Assembly (NCBI RefSeq): GCF_030731595.1 | Contig: NZ_JANQTS010000064.1 | Location: 1-64,000, forward strand | Length of the DNA stretch: 64,000 bases | Source of the DNA: Yoonia sp. | GTDB taxonomy: Bacteria; Pseudomonadota; Alphaproteobacteria; Rhodobacterales; Rhodobacteraceae | Direction: 5' to 3' | Shown: positions 39,361-48,181 of the stretch, in pieces | Layout: each line of letters begins with the position of its first letter | How positions within the stretch are numbered: position 1 is the stretch's first letter | Translations under genes and position numbers: made by a program | Notes under the pieces: model-generated | What the model saw: only the letters and a program-made list of their open reading frames with translations | What the model was told of the DNA's origin: nothing | Databases searched by the model: none

Positions 39361-41499
39361 CTAGCGTGACAGGCTTTGCGCAAGCCGCATCAATTGCACC
39401 GCTTCGGTCCGGTAGCCAAAGGCATCTTCACCCCTGTTGGCATTGGCCAGCGCGATGGCCGCGTCATATCCCCAATCGCCAAGGTATTGCGGATTGCGCA
39501 ACAACTGCCCGAAGCCTGCAATCGCGGCGGCGAAATTTGCCTCTGTCCCCGGAATGCCGCTGCCCACTATCGGTGTTTCGATCAACTGGCTGACATCTGC
39601 GCCCGGTGCTTTATAGCGCAGTTTGACGAACCCCAATTCGTCCGACGCTGACGCCACCGTATTGGGCGCGTAGCGCAGCGGATCGCTAAGTTGCGCGGGG
39701 CTTCCCACTGGGGTGATCTCATAAATCGCCGTGACAGAATGACCCGCGCCAAGCTCGCCCGCATCCACCGCATCGTTGTTGAAATCCTCGCGGTTCAGCG
39801 CGCGCGTCTCGTATCCGATCAGGCGGTATTCGGCGACTTGTGCCGGATTGAATTCAACCTGCACTTTCACGTCTTCTGCAATCGCAAACAAAGCGCCGGA
39901 CAATTGGTCAACCAGCACTTTCTGCGCCTCTGACAGCGTGTCGATATAGGCCGCCGTGCCATTTCCGTTCTGGGCCAGCGCCTGCATTGTCGCATCATCG
40001 AGATTGCCACGCCCAAAGCCCAGAACGCTCAGGTAGGTGCCCGTGTCCCGCTTGTCGGCGATGAAAGCCTTCAGTGCGTCAGGGTTGCTGATGCCGACAT
40101 TGAAATCACCATCCGTCGCAAGGATCACACGGCTCACCTCGCCATTGGTGGCCATGGCATCGGCAATCGCATAGGCCTGTTCCAGCCCGCCTTGCCCGTT
40201 TGTGGACCCACCTGCGCCCAAGCCTTGGATCGCCTGCAGGATCGTTGTCCTGTCAGATGCGGGGGTGGGGGCAAGCACCTGACCCGCGCTGCCCGCGTAT
40301 TCAACAATGGCCACCTCATCTTGGGGGCGCAACCGGTCGACCATCAACCGGAAAGACTGCTTGAGCAGCGGCAGCTTGGCGGGGTCATCCATGGACCCAG
40401 AGGTGTCGATCAGGAACACAAGGTTCAGCGGTGGCCCGTCGTCCAGCGCTGGCATCTGTCCCTGCAGAGCGATGTGCACCAGTTGGGTATCGGCGTTCCA
40501 CGGCGTTTGGAAGGTCGTCACCGTAGGCCGGAACGGTGCCTCGCCCAAATCGGGTGCGGGATAGTCGTAGGGGAAGTAGTTGATCATCTCTTCGATCCGG
40601 ACCGCCTGCGCGGGGGGCAATTGCCCACGCGACAAAGAGGACCTGACAATCGCATAACTCGCCGTATCCACGTCGATCGAGAAGGTCGAGACAGGGTCCT
40701 CTGACGTGATCCGCAGCGGGTTTGTGTCGGCATTGGCAAAAGCCTCGGTTTGCGCGGGCGGCGCGATAAAGCGCGCATCCGGCTGCGATGCGGGTGCCGG
40801 AAGGATCATGATTTCCTCAGTGACAGCGCCGGACAATCCACGCATGTTTGGCGGAGCCGCCGGAGCAAGCTCGGCGGCACCCTCCACAGCATCCGAGAGT
40901 GCCGTGCTTTCCATCGCTATCGAAGCCTCTGGCGCAGGTGTCGGGGGCGTCGGGGCTGTTTCGCCTGTGTCTTGTGCGTCCTTGATCGCTAGCCGGCTCC
41001 GCTCTGCCGGGGCGGTGGCGCGATTTGCAAAGCTCTCGTCTTGCTCTGGCATGGTGAGCGGCAACTGCTGCACTTGCGGCAAAGCCGAGGAGGACTCGGG
41101 GGCAATGGTGTTTGTTGCCATCACATCTTCCGCCACAGATGCGACCCCGTCCTGCGGCGCACTGCGGATCGTGTCGAACTCTGTCATTGTGATTTGCGGG
41201 TTTGATGGGGGGCGCAGCAAATCCTGCGCTTGCGGTGTCAAAAGCAGAAAGCCGCAAGCGACGAGGGCTGTCGTCGTGGTCAGCGCACCTTTTGTGGTCA
41301 TTGTGTTCAGCATGGTCCTCACTCCTGTCCAAAGGCCCTTTGGCCTGTTTGTAGAAGTGGGACGCGGGGCAGTGCGCGATCCTTGGATGTCGGCAAAGTT
41401 TTTCTGCGCCAATGCGATGTTCTCGGCCCGCCGCGCCGCATCCGGTCGCGGCGTTGCTGCATCCATCATCGCCTTGAGGTCGTCGAGGTCGTCATTCAT
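39361..41499 (-). CDS. Membrane-anchored vWA domain protein (YfbK-like), possible anti-sigma partner
   Basis: A 712-residue protein. Residues 1-70 are cytoplasmic and charged (DDLDDLKAMMDAATPRPDAARRAENIALAQ), then comes one membrane helix (about 71-89). A long, low-complexity Pro/Ala/Glu linker leads to a von Willebrand A domain (about 340-530), with intact metal site DTSGSM and ATDGDF, and to a DUF3520-type C-terminus. The ATG overlaps the ECF sigma factor stop by four bases. A single-helix protein translated with an ECF sigma has anti-sigma topology (inference). The outside vWA domain could sense a ligand or bind proteins. Confidence 0.85.
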   Translation of the reverse strand: MNDDLDDLKAMMDAATPRPDAARRAENIALAQKNFADIQGSRTAPRPTSTNRPKGLWTGVRTMLNTMTTKGALTTTTALVACGFLLLTPQAQDLLRPPSNPQITMTEFDTIRSAPQDGVASVAEDVMATNTIAPESSSALPQVQQLPLTMPEQDESFANRATAPAERSRLAIKDAQDTGETAPTPPTPAPEASIAMESTALSDAVEGAAELAPAAPPNMRGLSGAVTEEIMILPAPASQPDARFIAPPAQTEAFANADTNPLRITSEDPVSTFSIDVDTASYAIVRSSLSRGQLPPAQAVRIEEMINYFPYDYPAPDLGEAPFRPTVTTFQTPWNADTQLVHIALQGQMPALDDGPPLNLVFLIDTSGSMDDPAKLPLLKQSFRLMVDRLRPQDEVAIVEYAGSAGQVLAPTPASDRTTILQAIQGLGAGGSTNGQGGLEQAYAIADAMATNGEVSRVILATDGDFNVGISNPDALKAFIADKRDTGTYLSVLGFGRGNLDDATMQALAQNGNGTAAYIDTLSEAQKVLVDQLSGALFAIAEDVKVQVEFNPAQVAEYRLIGYETRALNREDFNNDAVDAGELGAGHSVTAIYEITPVGSPAQLSDPLRYAPNTVASASDELGFVKLRYKAPGADVSQLIETPIVGSGIPGTEANFAAAIAGFGQLLRNPQYLGDWGYDAAIALANANRGEDAFGYRTEAVQLMRLAQSLSR

Positions 41500-42038
41500 A
41501 CCGCGTCCTCCTTTTCCTTGATCGCGCGGAGCGCTTTTTTGGCCTCGGATATCCGCCAGCTGATCGTGCCTTCTGACACGCCCAGCACCTCGGCGGCCTG
41601 TGCATGGGTCATGTCGTCCAGCACAAGGGCGAGCGTGTCGCGCAGGTCGTCGTTCAATTGGTTCATCGCGGCAGTCAGCCAATCCAGTTGTGCGCTTGTG
41701 TCTGCGATTGCAGCCTTGCGGCCTGTTTCCCAATCGCCCCAACCATCCGAGGCTTTCATATATGTTGCCCGCTTGCGCCTGCGGTCATGGGCGGCATTCA
41801 CAGCAACACGGTAAAGCCATGTGGTGACCTTTGCCCGGCCTTGATAGCTCGCCAGCTTGGCAGGCAGGGCGGCGCAGATGTCCTGGGTCAGGTCTTCGGC
41901 CTCGGCACGGGCGCCGGTCAGACGAAAGCAAAAGGCAAAAAGCCGGTCGTAGTGCCGGTCAAGCAAGCTTGCAAAGGCCGCCCCGTCACCGGAAGCGGCC
42001 GCAGTTGCCAGGTCTTCATCGCTTGTCATCATACGCAT
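41496..42038 (-). CDS. ECF-type RNA polymerase sigma factor
   Basis: About 180 residues with region 2 (LLDRHYDRLFAFCFRLTGARAEAEDLTQDICAAL) and region 4 (LRDTLALVLDDMTHAQAAEVLGVSEGTISWRISEAKKAL). These identify a group-4 sigma factor. The start is uncertain: ATGs at 42038, 42032 and 42029 and a TTG at 42068 are all possible, and none has a clear ribosome site. It is co-translated with the vWA membrane protein. A target promoter was not recognised in the window. Confidence 0.93.
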   Translation of the reverse strand: MRMMTSDEDLATAAASGDGAAFASLLDRHYDRLFAFCFRLTGARAEAEDLTQDICAALPAKLASYQGRAKVTTWLYRVAVNAAHDRRRKRATYMKASDGWGDWETGRKAAIADTSAQLDWLTAAMNQLNDDLRDTLALVLDDMTHAQAAEVLGVSEGTISWRISEAKKALRAIKEKEDAV

Positions 42039-42133
42039 CACGGTGGTTAGACGCGCGCGATTGGTCAATCCTTGGAATGAGGCGAAATTTTTCTTGCAGT
42101 GCCCGTCCGGTGAATTTTTGTCGGCCCCTGCAG

Positions 42134-42159
42134 GTAAGGTGGATCATGATCCACCTTAC
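42134..42159. repeat. Extragenic palindrome, GTAAGGTGG family, copy 3
   Basis: A perfect 26-base palindrome with half GTAAGGTGGATCA and no spacer, followed by ACTTTTTC. It lies in the 99-base gap between the ECF sigma gene and the 3' end of gabD. Same family as 3674 and 39327. Confidence 0.8.
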
Positions 42160-42167
42160 TTTTTCAA

Positions 42168-43646
42168 TCACACACTCATGCAGATGTATTTCATCTCCAA
42201 GTAGTCCTCGATCCCGTGGTGTGATCCTTCGCGGCCCAGACCGGACTGTTTGACCCCGCCAAAGGGCGCTACCTCGGTCGAGATGATCCCTGTGTTCACA
42301 CCAACAATCCCGTATTCCAGCGCTTCGGCCACTTTCGTGACGCGGCTCAGGTCCTTGGCATAGAAATAAGAGGCCAGACCAAAGATCGTGTCATTGGCCA
42401 AGGCGATCACATCGTCCTCGTCTTCGAATTTGAACAGCGGCGCGAAGGGGCCAAAGGTTTCGTCGGTGCTGACCATCATCTCTTTGGTCGCGTTGGTCAC
42501 GATCGTGGGTTCAAAGAACTGCCCACCAAGCCCGTGCGGCTTCCCGCCCGTCAGGATCTGACCGCCCTTGGAAAGTGCATCCGCGAGGTGCTCTTGTACC
42601 TTGTTCACCGCCGCGGGCTCGATCAGCGGACCAAGCGTTGTGCCGTCGGTCATCCCGTCGCCCACGCGCAGGTTTTCCACTGCGACCTTCAGTTTGGCTG
42701 CAAAGGCATCGTAGACACCGGCCTGCACATAAATCCGGTTTGCACAGACGCAGGTCTGGCCGTTGTTGCGGAATTTGCACGCGATAGCACCGATGACAGC
42801 TTCGTCCAGATCGGCATCATCAAAGACGATGAAGGGCGCGTTGCCACCCAACTCCATCGAACATTTCATCACCTGATCGGCGGCTTGCTTGAGCAGGATG
42901 CGCCCGACTTCGGTGGAACCGGTAAAGGTCAGTTTGCGCACGATGGGGTTTTCGCAGAACTCTTTGCCAACCTCGGAGGATGAGGTGGATGTCACCACAG
43001 AAAGCAGACCCTTTGGCACGCCTGCTTCTTCGGCAAGCTTGCCCATCGCCAGTGCGGATAATGGTGTCAGCGATGCTGGGCGCACCACAAATGCACAGCC
43101 AGCGGCCAGGGCAGGGGCGACCTTACGGGCAATCATAGCATTGGGGAAATTCCAAGGTGTAATCCCTGCGGCCACGCCGATGGGTTGCTTGATCACGGTG
43201 ATCCGCTTGTCGGCCATGTGGCCAGGGATGGTTTCGCCGTAGATGCGCTTGGCCTCTTCGCCGAACCATTCCACAAAGGACGCGCCATAGGCCACTTCGC
43301 CCCGTGCTTCGGCCAGTGGCTTGCCCTGTTCGGCGGTCATGATGATGGCAAGGTCTTCCTGGTTTGCCATCATGAGGTCGAACCATTTGCGCAGCACTTT
43401 CGCACGGTCTTTGGCAGCAAGAGCGGCCCATGGTTTTTGCGCGGCTTCGGCGGCTTTGATGGCGGCCGCAACTTCGGCGCGGGACAAATCGGGCACTTTG
43501 GCGATGACGTCACCACGGGCAGGGTTTGTGACGTCAAATGTTTTGCCCGATGCCGCCTGCACCCATTCGCCCGCGACAAAGGCGTCTTCGCAGACAAGGT
43601 CGGGACGCGACAGCAGGGATTTGAGGTTTGTGGTTTCGTCAAGCAT
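42168..43646 (-). CDS. gabD: NAD(P)-dependent succinate-semialdehyde dehydrogenase
   Basis: A 492-residue aldehyde dehydrogenase converting succinate semialdehyde to succinate in GABA breakdown. The NAD-binding GVAAGITPWNFPNAMIARK and FTGSTEVGR, catalytic Glu in MELGGNAPF and catalytic Cys in NNGQTCVCANRI are present. The length and C-terminal VNTGIISTEVAPFGGVKQSGLGREGS fit the GabD group. No GABA transaminase gene is adjacent, so the physiological substrate is by homology. It is divergent from the alpha/beta hydrolase gene across 65 bases. Confidence 0.93.
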   Translation of the reverse strand: MLDETTNLKSLLSRPDLVCEDAFVAGEWVQAASGKTFDVTNPARGDVIAKVPDLSRAEVAAAIKAAEAAQKPWAALAAKDRAKVLRKWFDLMMANQEDLAIIMTAEQGKPLAEARGEVAYGASFVEWFGEEAKRIYGETIPGHMADKRITVIKQPIGVAAGITPWNFPNAMIARKVAPALAAGCAFVVRPASLTPLSALAMGKLAEEAGVPKGLLSVVTSTSSSEVGKEFCENPIVRKLTFTGSTEVGRILLKQAADQVMKCSMELGGNAPFIVFDDADLDEAVIGAIACKFRNNGQTCVCANRIYVQAGVYDAFAAKLKVAVENLRVGDGMTDGTTLGPLIEPAAVNKVQEHLADALSKGGQILTGGKPHGLGGQFFEPTIVTNATKEMMVSTDETFGPFAPLFKFEDEDDVIALANDTIFGLASYFYAKDLSRVTKVAEALEYGIVGVNTGIISTEVAPFGGVKQSGLGREGSHHGIEDYLEMKYICMSV

Positions 43647-43711
43647 TGTAGCCTCCGTCGTTGTTCGGGGCTATGTGACCTATGCGGGGGACCGCCGTAA
43701 AGGGGGATATG

Positions 43712-44491
43712 ATGGATTGGGATGATGCTTACGCGAATGCGGCCCATATTCCGGGGGCAGATGCCTATCCGGGGAAATGGACACAGGCTGCATCTGCGTT
43801 TCGTGCGGAGGCTATGTGCGAGGTCGATTTGCCTTATGGTGAGTCCCTGCGCCAGAGATTTGATCTGTTCCACCCGCCGCGGCTGGCCAAAGGTTTGGTG
43901 GTCTTTGTGCATGGTGGCTATTGGCTGCGGTTCGACAAATCCTTCTGGTCGCATTTGGCGGCCGGGCCCTTGGCGCATGGCTGGGCTGTGGCCATGCCGT
44001 CCTATGACTTGTGCCCAGCGGTCAGGATTGGCGACATAGGCCGCCAAGTTGCGACAGCGATTGGCGTTGTCGCAGAGCGGATACCCGGACCGATCCGGCT
44101 GGTGGGTCATTCGGCGGGTGGCCACTTGGTTGCGCGCATGACAGCCCCGCGTCTTGGTGCACGCTGGCAAGAACGTGTAGAGCGCTTGGTTGCAATCTCG
44201 CCGGTTGCCGATCTTGCGCCGCTGATGCGGACCTCGATGAATGTCGACCTGAAGATCGACGCGGTTGAAGCATTGGCAGAAAGCCCGGTTCACTTGCCTC
44301 CTCCGTCCATCCCAGTGACAGTCTGGGTCGGGGCTGACGAACGGCCAGTGTTCTTGGAGCAAGCCCAGTCGCTTGCGGAAGCGTGGCAATGCGAACAGGT
44401 TGTTGAGCCCGGATTGCACCATTTCAATGTGGTGGAAAGACTGGCCGAACCGAACAGCTTGCTGACATTGGCTGTCGTCAGCGCAGCATGA
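43712..44491 (+). CDS. Alpha/beta hydrolase with HGGYW motif (kynurenine-formamidase-like)
   Basis: A 259-residue hydrolase. The oxyanion motif HGGYW, nucleophile elbow GHSAGGHL and the C-terminal catalytic His in GLHHFNVV are present. HGGYW is characteristic of arylformamidases and their esterase relatives, but no tryptophan-degradation genes are nearby, so the substrate is unsettled. The second ATG of ATGATG (43712) has AGGGGG five bases upstream and was chosen over 43709. Confidence 0.85.
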   Translation: MDWDDAYANAAHIPGADAYPGKWTQAASAFRAEAMCEVDLPYGESLRQRFDLFHPPRLAKGLVVFVHGGYWLRFDKSFWSHLAAGPLAHGWAVAMPSYDLCPAVRIGDIGRQVATAIGVVAERIPGPIRLVGHSAGGHLVARMTAPRLGARWQERVERLVAISPVADLAPLMRTSMNVDLKIDAVEALAESPVHLPPPSIPVTVWVGADERPVFLEQAQSLAEAWQCEQVVEPGLHHFNVVERLAEPNSLLTLAVVSAA

Positions 44492-44607
44492 ATCAAAGCA
44501 TGCACCCTCAATATTCGTGCTGTTGGTAGACCTAAACCCAATATCAACATAGTGTATGGGAGAATTTGAAGAGCGCGAATCGCGCAAGATGTGGGTGGTA
44601 TCGGAAA

Positions 44608-44913
44608 ATGGGTTTTGTACGCGGTTTAATGATTGTTCTGGCAACTGGTGCTTTGGTCGCTTGCGAGCGTAGCGGCGACGACAATGGCGTGGTCGATGGC
44701 GGGATCGATGGTGGCTTGTTGCGCGATGGGGTCGCAAACGTCTGGATTGATCCCGATGGATGCCAGCATTGGTACATCGATGACGGGATCGAAGGTTACA
44801 TGACGCCTCGTTTGAACCGCGATGGCACGCCAAAATGCCAGGACACACGCGGTACCATTATCCTCAAGGATGGAAGCACAGTGCCGGCAGAGCAAGAGCC
44901 GTCGAATTCCTGA
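44608..44913 (+). CDS. Small lipoprotein of unknown function
   Basis: A 101-residue predicted lipoprotein. The signal peptide MGFVRGLMIVLATGALVAC ends in the lipobox LVAC (Cys19). The mature part is acidic and glycine-rich, with two further cysteines and the segment IDPDGCQHWYIDDGIEGYMTPRLN. 'DGCQHWYIDDG.EGY' looks like a conserved repeat unit of small Roseobacter lipoproteins, but I know no function for it. Two hairpins directly after the stop close the transcript. Confidence 0.78.
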   Translation: MGFVRGLMIVLATGALVACERSGDDNGVVDGGIDGGLLRDGVANVWIDPDGCQHWYIDDGIEGYMTPRLNRDGTPKCQDTRGTIILKDGSTVPAEQEPSNS

Positions 44914-44915
44914 TT

Positions 44916-44968
44916 GGTTTGTACAGCTTACAAACCTATTGAAAAGGCATCGGGTCGCGGGTGCCTTT
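44916..44968. terminator. Paired hairpins between convergent lipoprotein and RNase T2 genes
   Basis: Hairpin 1 has perfect 8-base arms GGTTTGTA and TACAAACC (44916-44936), starting three bases after the lipoprotein stop. Hairpin 2 has 7-base arms AAAGGCA and TGCCTTT (44943-44968 with a 12-base loop), followed by short T-runs. Together they probably act in both directions. Confidence 0.6.
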
Positions 44969-44980
44969 CGTGTTTCGTCC

Positions 44981-45610
44981 TTATCGCATCGGACTGAATT
45001 GCGCGTCAGACAAGGTGCAATCTCGGACAACATCGCTGCCGCAAGTGCGGAACTCCAGATCACGTGTCATGCAAATACGGGCTTCTTGTATATAGCCTGA
45101 TTTGCAGGTGATCGTGATCTGGTCAGCCGAAAGTTGCGGATTGTCGCGCAGAAACGCCTCTTCGATGAGGGACACGGGCAGGGTCACTGCGCGGTCCAGC
45201 CTGCGAAACACTCCCGGTCGCGTGATCCGCCCGAAAGCCTCTCGGGAAAGCGCGAAGTAATCATCCGCCGATAGCCCCGAACAGACACCGTGCTTGCGCC
45301 ACTGATGCCAAGCCAGACCCGAGGATCCCATGATATCGGCCATCGCAGCTGTGTCGCTGCGGCTTGGCGCACGCTGGTTGGTCGCGCAGTTGGCAGGGTA
45401 GCCTTGTTCGTATTGCGGCCAAAGCCCATGCAAAATCCAGCCGAAATCCGCAGAAGGATCGCATTGTGGCGCGTTGCGTGCGTCACCTTCCAAGGCGCAC
45501 CAATTGGCCGACCATGACAGGGAAACGACGTAGTAGTCGAAGGCGCCTGCACGGTCTTGGGCCGTTGCAGGGGCAGCAAGCAGACAAAGCAGAGCCAAAA
45601 AGCGGTGCAT
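44981..45610 (-). CDS. RNase T2 family ribonuclease, exported
   Basis: A 209-residue secreted or periplasmic ribonuclease with a signal peptide (residues 1-18, MHRFLALLCLLAAPATA). The first catalytic segment is HGLWPQY with His61. The second is WHQWRKHGVC with His107. In most family members the second segment reads H-E-W-x-K-H-G, so the usual Glu is Gln103 here. Conserved cysteines fit the family's disulfides. It could scavenge external RNA for nutrients. It is convergent with the small lipoprotein gene and divergent from trcR across 135 bases. Confidence 0.9.
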   Translation of the reverse strand: MHRFLALLCLLAAPATAQDRAGAFDYYVVSLSWSANWCALEGDARNAPQCDPSADFGWILHGLWPQYEQGYPANCATNQRAPSRSDTAAMADIMGSSGLAWHQWRKHGVCSGLSADDYFALSREAFGRITRPGVFRRLDRAVTLPVSLIEEAFLRDNPQLSADQITITCKSGYIQEARICMTRDLEFRTCGSDVVRDCTLSDAQFSPMR

Positions 45611-45745
45611 TTTGATCTTTCCTATCGGTTTCAGGCTCACTATATAGGCTTCAAGTTCCCCGACAATGCGAACCCGGCCGCCAAAACGGTCTGCCCATTC
45701 AAGGGTGCGGGAAAGGCTTGTCTGTTGATAAGATGGAGATGAAAG

Positions 45746-46498
45746 ATGTCCGATAAACCGATTATGGCAAAAGCCACCGCTGTTTGGCTGTGCGATAACA
45801 CCACACTGACGTTCAAGCAGATTGCAGAGTTCTGCGGCTTTCACGAATTGGAAGTGCAAGGGATCGCCGATGGCGATGTGGCGATGGGCGTGAAAGGCTT
45901 TGACCCGATCGCGAACAATCAACTGACGCAAGAAGAGATCAGCAAAGGCGAGGCTGACCCTGCCCACAAGCTGAAGCTCAAGTTCTATGCTGCAGCAGCA
46001 GGCGAGGAAAAACGCCGTGGTCCGCGTTATACGCCCCTGTCCAAGCGTCAGGATCGCCCGGCATCCATCTATTGGCTGGTCAAGTTCCACCCTGAATTGA
46101 CCGATGGCCAGATTTCCAAGCTGGTTGGCACAACCAAACCGACCATTCAGGCGATCCGCGAGCGGACACATTGGAACATCAACAACATCGAACCGATTGA
46201 TCCGGTTGCTTTGGGCCTTTGCAAGCAATCCGAACTGGACGCCGCTGTGCAAAAGGCAAACGCCAAGCGGGCCAAGGATGGCGAAGCCATGTCGGATGAC
46301 GAGCGCCGCAAACTTGTCAGCACAGAGCAGTCGCTGGGTATGCCAGCGGAACCCAAGATGCCAAGTGCAATGGCCGGGCTGGAAACCTTCAGCCTGTCTG
46401 ATCCGCGTGGTGATGATGAAGACGAAGAAGATATGCGCGATGTTTCAGATGCGGACAGCTTCTTTAACTTGCCGGACGATGACGACAGCAAGGACTGA
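45746..46498 (+). CDS. trcR: Cell cycle transcriptional regulator TrcR (DUF1013)
   Basis: A 250-residue protein of the DUF1013 family restricted to alphaproteobacteria, named TrcR in recent annotations. Two helix-turn-helix-like segments are seen: WLCDNTTLTFKQIAEFCGFHELEV near the N-terminus, and LTDGQISKLVGTTKPTIQAIRER in the middle. The C-terminus is strongly acidic (DPRGDDEDEEDMRD and PDDDDSKD). It is thought to act with RNA polymerase at cell-cycle promoters. A strong terminator follows at 46521. Confidence 0.93.
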   Translation: MSDKPIMAKATAVWLCDNTTLTFKQIAEFCGFHELEVQGIADGDVAMGVKGFDPIANNQLTQEEISKGEADPAHKLKLKFYAAAAGEEKRRGPRYTPLSKRQDRPASIYWLVKFHPELTDGQISKLVGTTKPTIQAIRERTHWNINNIEPIDPVALGLCKQSELDAAVQKANAKRAKDGEAMSDDERRKLVSTEQSLGMPAEPKMPSAMAGLETFSLSDPRGDDEDEEDMRDVSDADSFFNLPDDDDSKD

Positions 46499-46520
46499 TC
46501 CGGTCTTTACCTGTCGCGGA

Positions 46521-46550
46521 AAGAGCGCCCCTCAGTGGGCGCTCTTTTTT
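46521..46550 (+). terminator. Rho-independent terminator of trcR
   Basis: Ten-base perfect arms AAGAGCGCCC and GGGCGCTCTT around a 6-base loop, continuing TTTT. The minus-strand methyltransferase stop (46549-46551) falls in its T-run, so it may serve both convergent genes. Confidence 0.88.
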
Positions 46551-47169
46551 ATTGCGGCCTGCGGGCAACCACAAAGCGCGCATGGGTGTTCGCGCCGAAA
46601 TATCCGGCTTCTACAACCTCAAACCCGGTGCGGCGGAATGCATTCTCGAGCTCTTCCGCGCTGAAAAGCAGCACATGGGGTGCTTTGCCAACAAGTTGCA
46701 TCGCCTTCACGGCCATTGGAATAAAGCGGTTCATCTCGCGCAGGCAGGCGGTTTTGGAAATGATAAAACCGCCGGGTTTCAGCTGCTCGCGCAGGTGCAT
46801 CAATGTCTCGGGCAGGTCATCGGCCAGATGCAGGATGCTGAACGCGCAAATCGCGTCAAAGGGTGCGCCCGTGACCGAAGTCATGATTTCGGACTGTACG
46901 AAACTGACGTTTGCAACCCCCTGATCCCTCCGCTTGCCTTCTGCGATGGCAAGCATCTTTTCCGAAACATCGCTTGCAGTGATAGCGCGGACCGATTTGG
47001 ACAGGGTCAATGCTGTCGTGCCGGTGCCGCACCCGACCTCGAGCAGATGATCATTGGGGTCTAGGTAGTGCCGCGCTCTTTCCAGCGTATCCTCGTAGGC
47101 CACCATGTCCTTGATCGGGCTGGCTGCATACTTCTGCGCGGCCTTGTCCCAAAACTTTGCCTTATTCAT
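46549..47169 (-). CDS. Class I SAM-dependent methyltransferase
   Basis: A 206-residue methyltransferase. The SAM-binding motif I is LLEVGCGTGTTALTL, the acidic post-I residue is in ITASDVSEKML, and motif IV is in FDAICAFSILHLA. It belongs to the Methyltransf_11/ubiE-like group of small-molecule methyltransferases; the substrate is unknown. The ATG at 47169 (MNKAKFWDKAAQKYA) resembles family starts, while the frame is open to 47208. It is divergent from a LysR gene whose product may regulate it. Confidence 0.88.
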   Translation of the reverse strand: MNKAKFWDKAAQKYAASPIKDMVAYEDTLERARHYLDPNDHLLEVGCGTGTTALTLSKSVRAITASDVSEKMLAIAEGKRRDQGVANVSFVQSEIMTSVTGAPFDAICAFSILHLADDLPETLMHLREQLKPGGFIISKTACLREMNRFIPMAVKAMQLVGKAPHVLLFSAEELENAFRRTGFEVVEAGYFGANTHARFVVARRPQ

Positions 47170-47272
47170 CACCACATCGCTCCTTGGCGGGTCTACACTC
47201 TTGGGCATGCGCTATATATACACAGACAATATATGAATTGCGAAAATTTGCAGTGTTAGTATACAAATATGC

Positions 47273-48181
47273 ATGAATTGGCGGGCGATCTCTTTTGACT
47301 GGAATCAGGTGCGGGCCTTTTTGGCCACCGCCGAGGAAGGGTCATTGAGTGCGGCGGCCCGTGCGCTGGGATCGACCCAGCCAACGCTGGGCCGTCAGGT
47401 GACCGCGCTGGAAGAAGCGCTTGGTGTCACCTTGTTTGAACGATCGGGGCGGTCTTTGGTCATGACCACGGCGGGGCATGATCTGCTAGAGCATGTCAAA
47501 GCTATGGGCGATGCCGCCAGCCGCATTTCCATGGTGGCATCCGGTCAGTCGCAGGATGTGGCTGGCAAGGTCACGATCACGGCAAGCGAGTTGTTCGCGG
47601 CCGGTTTGCTGCCGGCCATCGTGCAAAAACTGCGAAGCGAAGCGCCCGGCATCGAGATTGAAGTCGTCGCTTCCGACCGGTTGGAGGACCTCACCCGCCG
47701 TGACGCCGACATCGCCATCCGGCACGTGCGCCCCGATCAGCCTGACCTGATCGCCCGACAACTGACCAATTTCACGGCGAGTTTCTATGCATCATCCGCC
47801 TATATCGCCCAGAACGGGCGGCCTGAAACTGCGGATGACGTTGCCGGGCACCAGTTCATTGGCCCACGTGATACCGCGCAGATGCTGGCAATTCTGGCAG
47901 GTATGGGGATCATCATCGCCCCCGATCAGTTCAAGACAACGTCCGACAGCGGTTTTGTGATGTTGGAAATGATGCGCGCGGGGCTGGGGATCACCGTTTT
48001 GCCGGACAGGGTATGGCCTGATACCGGCGGGGTAGAGCGGGTCTTGACCCAAGTAGATCCTATCAGTTTTCCTGTCTGGCTCGCTACTCATCGCGAACTC
48101 AAGACCAGCCGACGTATCCGGACCGTTTTTGACGCTTTGGCAATAGGTCTTTCAGGCGTGCGGACTGGCCCTATGGCGTAA
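47273..48181 (+). CDS. LysR family transcriptional regulator
   Basis: A 302-residue LysR regulator. The N-terminal HTH is VRAFLATAEEGSLSAAARALGSTQPTLGRQVTALEEALG (about residues 13-52), followed by the effector-binding domain. The intergenic region with the divergent methyltransferase gene is A/T-rich and holds an imperfect dyad TGC-GAAAATTT-GCA at 47239-47252, a possible LysR box. Its 3' end overlaps the convergent unknown gene by 11 bases. The effector is unknown. Confidence 0.9.
   Translation: MNWRAISFDWNQVRAFLATAEEGSLSAAARALGSTQPTLGRQVTALEEALGVTLFERSGRSLVMTTAGHDLLEHVKAMGDAASRISMVASGQSQDVAGKVTITASELFAAGLLPAIVQKLRSEAPGIEIEVVASDRLEDLTRRDADIAIRHVRPDQPDLIARQLTNFTASFYASSAYIAQNGRPETADDVAGHQFIGPRDTAQMLAILAGMGIIIAPDQFKTTSDSGFVMLEMMRAGLGITVLPDRVWPDTGGVERVLTQVDPISFPVWLATHRELKTSRRIRTVFDALAIGLSGVRTGPMA

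Noticed and set aside
43370..44848. 492-codon open frame on the minus strand
   Set aside because: It runs antisense through gabD and the alpha/beta hydrolase. Its translation is rich in Arg, Pro, His and Cys with no family pattern, while the other strand encodes intact enzymes.
45611..46252. N-terminal extension of the RNase T2 frame
   Set aside because: It is antisense to trcR, and the signal peptide begins at 45610.
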